Below are positions 8,150-13,648 of a stretch of 14,217 nucleotides of DNA, one piece after another. The stretch is from Gammaproteobacteria bacterium (lineage in GTDB: Bacteria > Pseudomonadota > Gammaproteobacteria > UBA9214). Each line of letters opens with the position of its first letter. Positions within the stretch are counted from its first letter, which is position 1. Made by a program: the position numbers and the translations under genes. The notes beneath the pieces are model-generated. The model ran no database searches. It worked only from the letters and a program-made list of their open reading frames with translations, and was not told the DNA's origin. The DNA lies in assembly GCA_030632175.1 (NCBI GenBank), contig DAOVVG010000038.1, positions 1-14,217 of the forward strand. Reading direction: 5' to 3'.

Positions 8150-9556
8150 ATGAAGTATTTTTCACGAGTGTTTTTTCCTGCCCTGCTGTTGGCAGCAGCC
8201 ATCGCGGGCGCAGAAGAACAGCCTGCCGAGATCACCCTGGACCCTTCAGGCTACCGGCCCAACAAACCCGAATTTGTCGTGGCACCGGATTTTGTGCCTG
8301 ATCTTATACCGGGCCATACCGAACCGCGTCCGCAATACCCGCTGAACCGCCTCGTCGCCATCGCCAACAATGACGTTATCCTGTCGAGCGAACTGGAAGA
8401 CGCCATGGACGAGGTCGTCAGGCAGCTGAACGAAAAGGGCACGCCCATACCGGAGCATGCAGTACTGGTAAAACAGGTACTGGAAAGACTGGTGGTCGAT
8501 TCCCTGCAACTGCAAATCGCTGCCGATAACGGCATCTCTGTCAGTGACAGCATGCTGAACAGTGAGATACAGGATCTTGCCAAGGAAAATGGCGTCACCC
8601 TGTCTGAATTCAGGGACATACTGGAACGCGATGGCTACAACTATTCGAAATTTCGCGAAGACCTCCGCAAACAGCTGGTTATCAGGCAGGTGCGCAGACA
8701 GATGGTCGCCAGCCGTATCAAGGTTACCGACCAGGAAGTCGAAAATCTGCTCGCAACACTGAAAGCAAGCGGCCAAAGTGATATCGAGTATCACCTGTCA
8801 CACATCCTGGTCGCCATTCCGGAAGCTGCCAGCTCCGAGGAAATACAGGCCGCCGAACAGCGTGCCGGCAGTATTCTTGTCCGCCTGCGTAACGGCGAGA
8901 ATTTTTCCGAGATTGCTATTGCCGAATCTGACGGACAAACAGCACTGGAAGGCGGCGACATTGGCTGGCGCAGCCTCGGACAGATACCAGGCCTGTTTGT
9001 TGATTCTGTAGAAACCATGCAGGTAAATGATGTTTCAGAGCTGATTCGCAGCTCCGGCGGTTTCCATATCATCAAGATGCTGGAAAAACGCGGCGATGAA
9101 CGCCACATGGTTGAACAAACGCGCGCGCGACATATTTTACTCAAGCCGGATGCCGTCAACACGGACGAGGAATTACTGATCCGAATTGAACAACTGGAAA
9201 TACGCCTGCGCGGTGGCGAGGACTTTGCAACATTGGCACGTTCGAATTCACAGGACACCCTGTCGGCAGCCAAGGGCGGCAGCCTTGGCTGGCTGAACAA
9301 GGGTGACACCGTCCCTGCCTTTGAAGACGCGCTGGACGCGCTGGCACCTGGCGAACTCAGCAAACCGGTGAAAACCCAGTTTGGCTGGCACCTGGTAAAG
9401 GTAGAGGAACGCCGTACGCATGACAGTACGGAAGATTTCGAAAACTCCAAGGTAAGGGGTCTGATCCGTTCCCGGAAATATGACGAGGAACTGTTCCTGT
9501 GGCTGCGGCGCCTGCGTGACGAGTCCTACGTTGAGTACCGGATTGACGAGCCATGA
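8150..9556 (+). CDS. surA: Periplasmic chaperone / peptidyl-prolyl isomerase SurA
   Basis: SurA escorts unfolded outer-membrane proteins, LptD among them, across the periplasm to the BAM complex. It has 468 residues, against 428 in E. coli. The Sec signal ends at IAGA|EEQ (about residue 21). A Pro-rich stretch at about 22-65 comes before the usual start of the mature fold, NRLVAIANNDVILSSELE. The SurA N-terminal helical domain spans about 65-200. Parvulin-like PpiC domain 1 lies near 211-313 (HLSHILVAIPE, GGDIGW). PpiC domain 2 lies near 324-425 (RARHILLKP, KGGSLGWLNKGD, FGWHLVKVEERR). A C-terminal helix follows. The gene starts 23 nt after the lptD stop with only a weak ribosome site, so operon translation is likely. 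The TGA overlaps an ATG (ATGA) that opens a mini-ORF before pdxA. Confidence 0.97.
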   Translation: MKYFSRVFFPALLLAAAIAGAEEQPAEITLDPSGYRPNKPEFVVAPDFVPDLIPGHTEPRPQYPLNRLVAIANNDVILSSELEDAMDEVVRQLNEKGTPIPEHAVLVKQVLERLVVDSLQLQIAADNGISVSDSMLNSEIQDLAKENGVTLSEFRDILERDGYNYSKFREDLRKQLVIRQVRRQMVASRIKVTDQEVENLLATLKASGQSDIEYHLSHILVAIPEAASSEEIQAAEQRAGSILVRLRNGENFSEIAIAESDGQTALEGGDIGWRSLGQIPGLFVDSVETMQVNDVSELIRSSGGFHIIKMLEKRGDERHMVEQTRARHILLKPDAVNTDEELLIRIEQLEIRLRGGEDFATLARSNSQDTLSAAKGGSLGWLNKGDTVPAFEDALDALAPGELSKPVKTQFGWHLVKVEERRTHDSTEDFENSKVRGLIRSRKYDEELFLWLRRLRDESYVEYRIDEP

Positions 9557-9612
9557 GTTTTGCAAATATACACCTGCAACTACAAGCTGGAGCCTGCCGC
9601 TTACTGCGGTAA
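9553..9612 (+). CDS. Possible 19-codon leader mini-ORF between surA and pdxA
   Basis: ATGA at 9553-9556 overlaps the surA TGA. The frame runs 19 sense codons (beginning MSFANIHLQ) to TAA at 9610-9612. It is the pdxA frame, and the TAA lies 45 nt before the pdxA GTG. In related operons pdxA often starts close to surA, so this may be a translationally coupled leader. It may also be the remains of a longer PdxA N-terminus closed by a nonsense codon. No homology is claimed and it may have no function. Confidence 0.3.
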   Translation: MSFANIHLQLQAGACRLLR

Positions 9613-9657
9613 GCACGCCTGCCCCGGCAAGCTGCAACCCCTGCTGCACCCCCTATC

Positions 9658-10662
9658 GTGTCCAGAGAAACACTGCGTATCGCACTCACTCCCGGCGAAC
9701 CTGCCGGCATCGGCCCGGACCTGTGCCTGTTACTGGCGCAACACCAGCTGGACATCGAACTCGTCGTTATTGGTGACCCGGAGTTACTGGCGCAACGCAC
9801 TGCAGGCCTGAACCTGCCGTTCCGCTCCCGGCTGTTTAACAAGCATGACGCACCACAATGTTCTGCTGCCGGCGAGGTATGCATACTGCCTGTCGCAACA
9901 GCAATACCCTCGCAGGGCGGCGTACTGGATAGTCGCAATGTGCAATATGTACTGAACACACTCGACCACGCCATCGATGGCTGCCAGTCCGGCACCTTGG
10001 ATGCACTGGTCACCGGCCCGGTACACAAGGGCATTATCAACGATGCCGGTATTGCCTTCAGCGGTCACACTGAATACCTGGCACAGGCAACCGCAACCGA
10101 CACTGTCGTCATGCTGCTCGCCACCGATGAACTGCGGGTTGCGCTGGTTACCACGCACGTGCCGCTAAAGGACGTCAGCGCATTGATCACACCCGAACGC
10201 CTGCAACGTGTCATACGCGTCTTGCATGCCGGCTTGCAACAACGCTTCGGAATATCACAGCCACACATAAAAGTGTGTGGACTCAACCCGCATGCCGGTG
10301 AAGGCGGCCACCTTGGTCGGGAAGAAATCGAAATAATTATCCCGACGTTACAGGGATTGCGCGATGAAGGCATTGACCTGGACGGCCCACTGCCGGCAGA
10401 CACCGTGTTTAATACCCGCAACATCGCCAACAGTGACGCGATTCTCGCCATGTATCATGACCAGGGTCTGCCGGTACTCAAGCACAGCGGTTTTGGGCGT
10501 GCCGTCAACATTACGTTGGGATTACCCATTATCCGTACCTCGGTTGACCATGGCACCGCACTGGAGCTGGCCGGCACAGGACAGGTCGATACCGGTAGTC
10601 TGCAGATGGCCCTGAACTACGCTACGGCAATGGCCAGACGGTCCAGCACCAACCTACCCTGA
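9658..10662 (+). CDS. pdxA: 4-hydroxythreonine-4-phosphate dehydrogenase PdxA
   Basis: PdxA is a cytoplasmic NAD-dependent enzyme. It oxidises 4-phosphohydroxy-L-threonine, giving after decarboxylation 3-amino-1-hydroxyacetone phosphate for pyridoxal 5'-phosphate synthesis. It has 334 residues and aligns by eye with E. coli PdxA over its full length: ITPGEPAGIGPDL-type start (ALTPGEPAGIGPDL), LVTGPVHKGIINDAGI and FSGHTEYLA (H137, T138). The divalent-metal histidines are H167 (TTHVPL), H212 (GLNPHAGEGG) and H267 (YHDQGLP), all conserved. The start is GTG at 9658. The frame is closed by TAA 45 nt upstream and no ATG lies between. There is no recognisable Shine-Dalgarno, so translation may depend on upstream coupling. 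The usual ksgA neighbour does not follow. The 3' end overlaps a convergent gene by 41 bp. Confidence 0.97.
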   Translation: MSRETLRIALTPGEPAGIGPDLCLLLAQHQLDIELVVIGDPELLAQRTAGLNLPFRSRLFNKHDAPQCSAAGEVCILPVATAIPSQGGVLDSRNVQYVLNTLDHAIDGCQSGTLDALVTGPVHKGIINDAGIAFSGHTEYLAQATATDTVVMLLATDELRVALVTTHVPLKDVSALITPERLQRVIRVLHAGLQQRFGISQPHIKVCGLNPHAGEGGHLGREEIEIIIPTLQGLRDEGIDLDGPLPADTVFNTRNIANSDAILAMYHDQGLPVLKHSGFGRAVNITLGLPIIRTSVDHGTALELAGTGQVDTGSLQMALNYATAMARRSSTNLP

Positions 10663-11158
10663 CGCTCGTACCGTATTCATGGCGCACACTCCCCGCAAAC
10701 GCTTCGGCCAGGACCGCTCCCCGGCTGTGATTCCCCGCGTTACTCAATGCATTATTAACCTGTGTAACAGGATTGCTGCACATATCCCTGAAACCATTCA
10801 CCCAGTCGAACTGCTTGTCTTGCAGGCGGTTATATTGTTCATTGCGCTCAGGGTGCTTCTCGTTGAGGGCCTTGCTGGAAACAAAGTTCAAAATCGTATC
10901 GCGCTGGTCCTTGGGCCTGAAGAGTTCTTTATCGGTATGCGGATAATCACTCACTGGTCGACCTTCCAGCGAGATCCGGGCCGCGCCATACGCCCCGGCA
11001 CCACCCAGCAGTGCCGCGCCACCGCCGACCGCAGCGCGTTTGAAAAACAACCGCCGGGCCGGGTCTTTCAGGGGGTCAACCACTTCCCCGGAATTATCGC
11101 CAGCGGCTACATTCTTTTGCGCTTCCGGTTCGTTTGCTGAGTCTTGTTCGTTACCCAT
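10622..11158 (-). CDS. Tat-signal protein, probably a truncated N-terminal fragment (reductive-dehalogenase-like, tentative)
   Basis: It has 178 residues from the ATG at 11158. That start is favoured over the upstream ATG and TTG by a good Shine-Dalgarno, GGGAG at 11171-11167, 8 nt ahead. A hydrophilic 35-residue leader precedes a twin-arginine motif, RRLFFKRAA, and a Gly/Ala-rich hydrophobic stretch, so export through Tat as a folded, possibly cofactor-bearing protein is likely. The remainder is polar (DKELFRPKDQRDTIL, KHPERNEQYNRLQDK). No iron-sulfur cysteine motif is visible. The style recalls the N-terminus of RdhA-type reductive dehalogenases, which are several hundred residues longer; this is recollection of a pattern, not a match I can demonstrate. 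The last 13 or so residues (VRVGWCWTVWPLP) are antisense pdxA sequence and look accidental. I infer a rearrangement that cut the gene next to pdxA. Confidence 0.6.
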   Translation of the reverse strand: MGNEQDSANEPEAQKNVAAGDNSGEVVDPLKDPARRLFFKRAAVGGGAALLGGAGAYGAARISLEGRPVSDYPHTDKELFRPKDQRDTILNFVSSKALNEKHPERNEQYNRLQDKQFDWVNGFRDMCSNPVTQVNNALSNAGNHSRGAVLAEAFAGSVRHEYGTSVRVGWCWTVWPLP

Positions 11159-11460
11159 TGGGTCATCTCCCATCGCTGTATGGTTCAATGCAAGTTCGTG
11201 TATACATGATTGAATATAGCTGACTATTCCAAATTTTCCTCACAGGATCCCTCACCAGACTCCGGCCCAGGCCTGTCCAACAGCTCCTGGCGAACATCAC
11301 TGGCTTGACTGGCTGTACCCAACCGGGTTTTTGCGGCCTCCAGCGCCTTGATCAGACAATCATAATCCCGGCGCAACTCGGCCACGACCGCATCCTGAAA
11401 ACACTTTTGGAGGATGCGACCACGGTAACCGGGAAATCGATCAACGATGCGCTGTTCTAT

Positions 11461-11483
11461 CTGATTCCTGGACTGATCCTGGA
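11461..11483. repeat. Imperfect 11/12-bp tandem repeat carrying a 1-nt indel
   Basis: The plus strand reads CTGATTCCTGGA followed directly by CTGATCCTGGA. The copies are identical apart from one extra T in the first. That base accounts for the frameshift in the overlapping small gene, the kind of slippage expected at a short tandem repeat. Confidence 0.75.
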
Positions 11484-11497
11484 CACTTTTGAAGTGT
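11483..11497. repeat. Perfect inverted repeat ACACTT-TTG-AAGTGT
   Basis: Six-base arms surround a 3-nt loop, directly beside the tandem repeat and inside the 5' part of the small broken gene. A related string (CCTGAAAACACTTTTGGAG, ending at 11412) occurs about 85 bp away, so part of the gene may be an old internal duplication. Its role is unknown. Confidence 0.5.
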
Positions 11498-11520
11498 GCG
11501 CATCAGGTAATTCACGCTAA

Positions 11521-11718
11521 CATGATAGAAATTACCGTTACATGATCTACGTCAATTCTTTTTCTAACAAGAAGTTGTGTAATGGCTGCCAACGTCCCGG
11601 CGGTTGCCCGATGCAGCGTAATGGAGACAGTGATTAGGCGATCCGTGACAAGCAATACGTTTACTGAATATGTATTAGTCAGGAGGTTATTTTAAGACAA
11701 TAAAACCCGGAGCAAAGA
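11521..11718. other. AT-rich intergenic region with an orphan AGGAGGT
   Basis: Besides the FNR-like box, this 198-bp gap holds a perfect AGGAGGT at 11681-11687. No ATG, GTG or TTG follows at ribosome-binding distance; the next bases are TATTTTAAG. A weak promoter is conceivable (GTGACA at 11645 with a TATGTATTAG region near 11670). The true ribosome site of the next gene is the GGAG at 11709-11712. Confidence 0.4.
11542..11555. promoter_or_regulatory. FNR/Anr-like box
   Basis: ATGAT-CTAC-GTCAA matches the TTGAT-N4-ATCAA consensus at 8 of 10 positions, and G at the sixth defined position is a common variant. The minus strand also reads TTGACG here, a possible -35. The site lies 39 bp before the ATG of the leftward broken gene and 163 bp before the rightward SYLF gene. 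It could give oxygen-dependent control of either. Confidence 0.35.
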
Positions 11719-12288
11719 ATGAAACCACAAATCATGTCATTAGTAATGGCAACACTTACAGTAGCGTCTTTTGCCTGTTTTTCAGGCGACGATAAAACTC
11801 CGGACCAGAAACGCGCAGAAATCAGTGAAATGCAGGACAAGACGCTGACCAGACTCTACCAGGAAGAGCCTGATGCGAAGGCCGAAATCGCCAAAGCTGT
11901 TGGTTATGCAGTGTTCGAAAACACTGGCATGCATATTTTGCTCATTAGCGGCGGTTTCGGTAAGGGGATCGCACATGATAATGAGTCCGGTAAAGATACC
12001 TATATGAAGATGTATACCGCGGGTGCAGGTCCAGGCCTCGGTATTAAGGATTACAGGGTGGTTTTCGTATTCCACACCAGGGAGAAGTTCGACAGTTTCA
12101 TCAACGCGGGCTGGAGCGCCGAAGGACAGGCCGATGCCGCGGCGACTACCAGTGAAACGGGCGGCGAAGCGAGTGGCGCTGTCGCGATTCCGGACGGTGT
12201 GAGCGTCTATCAGCTCACCGAAAAAGGGCTCGCATTGCAGTTGACCATTCAGGGTGTCAAGTACTCCAGGAACGACGAACTCAACTAA
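11719..12288 (+). CDS. Exported SYLF/Ysc84-domain lipid-binding-type protein
   Basis: It has 189 residues. A hydrophobic N-terminus (about residues 5-20) ends in SFAC. This could be a poor lipobox (C20) or a plain Sec signal, so the protein is likely periplasmic or membrane-anchored. Residues about 30-60 form a charged helix. The SYLF hallmark follows: KAVGYAVFENTG (60-70), ISGGFGKGIAHD, then AGAGPGLGIKDYRVVFVF and a C-terminal strand region with VYQLTEKGLALQ. SYLF domains bind phosphoinositides in eukaryotes; the role of bacterial versions is not settled. A short Glu/Ala/Thr-rich insert (DAAATTSETGGEASG) sits where relatives usually have QADA-type sequence. The start ATG has GGAG 6 nt ahead. 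The gene stands alone and is lower in GC than the genes to its right. Confidence 0.85.
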   Translation: MKPQIMSLVMATLTVASFACFSGDDKTPDQKRAEISEMQDKTLTRLYQEEPDAKAEIAKAVGYAVFENTGMHILLISGGFGKGIAHDNESGKDTYMKMYTAGAGPGLGIKDYRVVFVFHTREKFDSFINAGWSAEGQADAAATTSETGGEASGAVAIPDGVSVYQLTEKGLALQLTIQGVKYSRNDELN

Positions 12289-12443
12289 GGCCTGCTCACA
12301 GGTGTCTTTGCTAACCGTGCAGAACTTGCACTTCCCATATACAGAAAACCCCGTTGATGCGAGGTTCCTGGGAACTGAAGCCACCTTCCCGCCCAAACGG
12401 GCAACAATCGCAATCAAACGGTTGCTGACTCCACAAAGCAGTT

Positions 12444-12480
12444 CTCTCTCTTCCAGGGAGAGGACCAGGGTGAGGGTCAT
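12444..12480. repeat. Dispersed intergenic repeat-like motif (CTCTC...GGGAGAGG...GGGTGAGGGT)
   Basis: CTCTCTCTTCCAGGGAGAGG followed by ACCAGGGTGAGGGT resembles a family of short repeats found between genes of many Proteobacteria. Its reverse translation gives the familiar artefact peptide TLTLVLSLEERE. CTCTC (12446-12450) can pair with GAGAG (12458-12462). A single copy is visible, so repeat status rests on general knowledge. Confidence 0.5.
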
Positions 12481-12502
12481 CAGATCAGGCAAACAGGAAA
12501 CC

Positions 12503-12518
12503 CGCGGTTCTCACCGCG
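12503..12518 (-). terminator. Hairpin terminator for the 73-residue protein gene
   Basis: CGCGGT-GAGA-ACCGCG is a perfect 6-bp stem with a 4-nt loop. On the minus strand it is followed by GGTTTCCTGTTTG, moderately T-rich. It lies 25 nt past the stop of the leftward small gene. The plus-strand side has no T tract, so it probably works leftward only. Confidence 0.5.
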
Positions 12519-12543
12519 CACTACGGGACAGCCAGATGCCTGC

Positions 12544-12765
12544 TTACAGCTCCAGTTCCGGTTTGTCGACACCGCTGCGCAGTGTACGGGCAAGGGCCTC
12601 CACCAGGTCGGCGATATGGCCACGCTCGCGCGAGAGCAGTTCGCTGATCGACTGCTCCAGGTCCTCGAGCTGCGCGGCGGTGATATATTCGCGCGTCTCG
12701 TGGCTGAGCGCTTGCCTGAACTGCTCGACGGCCTGCTTTGCCAGCACATCGTGATGGTTTGTCAT
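12544..12765 (-). CDS. Small helical hypothetical protein (73 aa)
   Basis: I do not recognise the family. A good ribosome site (AGGAG, about 9 nt ahead) precedes the ATG at 12765. The protein is soluble, has no signal peptide or membrane segment and no cysteines, and is predicted almost wholly alpha-helical, with heptad-like stretches around AAQLEDLEQSISELLSRE and HIADLVEALARTLRSG. It is acidic overall. It has its own apparent terminator downstream and stands back to back with the SagB-like gene across an 88-154 bp divergent region. The ribosome site, terminator and codon pattern argue that it is a real gene. Confidence 0.7.
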   Translation of the reverse strand: MTNHHDVLAKQAVEQFRQALSHETREYITAAQLEDLEQSISELLSRERGHIADLVEALARTLRSGVDKPELEL

Positions 12766-12800
12766 GTCCGGGTCTCCTGGTGAACCTGTTTACAGAACGT

Positions 12801-12813
12801 TGCTATGATAGCA
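12801..12813 (+). promoter_or_regulatory. Extended -10 promoter overlapped by a 13-bp palindrome
   Basis: TGC-TATGAT is an extended -10 (TGn plus TATGAT at 12804-12809) on the plus strand. The same bases form the perfect odd palindrome TGCTAT-G-ATAGCA. The -35 (TGAACC at 17 nt) is poor, as is common for extended -10 promoters. It would drive the SagB-like gene with about 100 nt of leader, and the palindrome could be an operator. Confidence 0.4.
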
Positions 12814-12919
12814 GTATGCTGTCATTGCAGGTATTCCCTGCTGCCGGCCGGCGGTGCCCCGTGAGCGGCACTGTTCTTGCCGAATGCAGCCCCATGCAGA
12901 AATGACCGGGACGATGCGC

Positions 12920-13615
12920 ATGAATAACGCCACACGAAGCATCCATCGCCGTTACGCTGCTGTCATGGGCATGCTGCTGTTGTGTTGCTCGATAACGGGA
13001 GGCGTTATGGCCGATTCGCACGAGACCCTTGCATTGCCGGAACCGGACAGGTCGGGCCGGCATCCACTTGAAGTCCTCCTGCAGCAGCGCCGCTCGGTGC
13101 GCGAGTACCGTGACAAGTCCCTTTCGCTGTCCGATATCGGTCAGTTGCTGTGGGCGGCGCAGGGCATCACCGACTCGCGGGGACTGCGGGCGGCGCCTTC
13201 GGCTGGGGCCCTCTACCCGCTGGAGCTGTACGTGGTTGCCGGTCGTGTCGACCGTCTGCCTGCAGGAGTGTATCACTATCAGCCGGACGGTCACCGGCTG
13301 CTGGCAATGCGCCGGGGTGACCGGCGTTACGGGCTGGCGCAGGCTGCGCTCGGGCAGTCATGGCTGGCGGATGCCGCGGCCGTGGTGGTGTTCGCGGCGG
13401 TGTATGAAAGGACTGCCCGGAAGTACGGCGAGCGGGCTGTCCGTTATGTCCACATAGAGACAGGACATGCGGCGCAGAACCTGTTCCTGCAAGCCGGCGC
13501 GCTGGACCTGGACACGGTGACAGTCGGCGCCTTCAATGACGACGCGGTGGCGGCACTGCTGCAGTTGCCTGCCGATGCGCGCCCGCTGCTGCTCATGCCG
13601 GTTGGCGGCAGGTAG
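12920..13615 (+). CDS. Exported SagB/ThcOx-type nitroreductase-family protein
   Basis: It has 231 residues from the ATG at 12920. That start is chosen because GGGA lies 8 nt ahead and a normal signal peptide follows; ATGs at 12914 and 12902 and an upstream GTG are in the same frame. The signal has RRY, then a hydrophobic core (AAVMGMLLLCCSITGG), with cleavage near VMA|DSHE, so the enzyme should be periplasmic. The FMN-dependent nitroreductase fold is shown by RRSVREYR (about 57-64), the SagB-type APSAGALYPLELYVV (92-106), HIETGHAAQNLFLQAG (178-193) and the ending LLLMPVGGR. Family members oxidise azolines in peptide natural products or act as stand-alone flavoenzymes. No precursor peptide or cyclodehydratase gene is visible here, so the substrate is unknown. 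The next gene starts 33 nt downstream on the same strand. Confidence 0.85.
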   Translation: MNNATRSIHRRYAAVMGMLLLCCSITGGVMADSHETLALPEPDRSGRHPLEVLLQQRRSVREYRDKSLSLSDIGQLLWAAQGITDSRGLRAAPSAGALYPLELYVVAGRVDRLPAGVYHYQPDGHRLLAMRRGDRRYGLAQAALGQSWLADAAAVVVFAAVYERTARKYGERAVRYVHIETGHAAQNLFLQAGALDLDTVTVGAFNDDAVAALLQLPADARPLLLMPVGGR

Positions 13616-13648
13616 CACGCGACCAGCCGTCCGCACACAGGCAGGGAG

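Larger units (their letters stand above)
11224..11503 (-). pseudogene. Small gene of unknown function, broken by a 1-nt frameshift
   Basis: The minus strand has an open frame ending at TAG 11226-11224 with GC-rich third positions and a plausible protein (IVDRFPGYRGRILQK, DYDCLIKALEAAKTRLG). It has no usable start before a TGA at 11505-11503. An ATG at 11503 (and a GTG at 11515) opens in another frame and would hit a stop soon after. Removing the single extra base that makes two neighbouring 11-bp repeats unequal (11461-11483) joins the two frames exactly. That gives about 92 residues, helical and charged, with an acidic C-terminus. It ends 65 bp before the Tat protein start and reads the same way, so the two may once have formed an operon. 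I do not recognise the family. A sequencing or assembly indel is an equally good explanation. Confidence 0.45.
12289..12543. other. Non-coding stretch with palindromes
   Basis: I see no gene here. It contains GTTCC-TG-GGAAC (12364-12375) and GCCC-AAAC-GGGC (12391-12402), the dispersed-repeat-like motif at 12444-12480 and a terminator hairpin near 12503. Open frames crossing this stretch are chance extensions antisense to the SYLF gene. Confidence 0.5.

Noticed and set aside
11305..11520. 71-codon rightward open frame
   Set aside because: It is the antisense shadow of the leftward small gene, whose frame has better codon pattern; it also lacks a ribosome site.
11590..11640. Possible integron attC or insertion-sequence end near GATTAGGCG
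   Set aside because: No matching inverse core site, no terminal inverted repeats and no transposase or integrase nearby.
11782..12492. 236-codon leftward open frame
   Set aside because: It is antisense to the SYLF gene, and its N-terminal TLTLVLSLEERE is the known artefact of translating an intergenic repeat.
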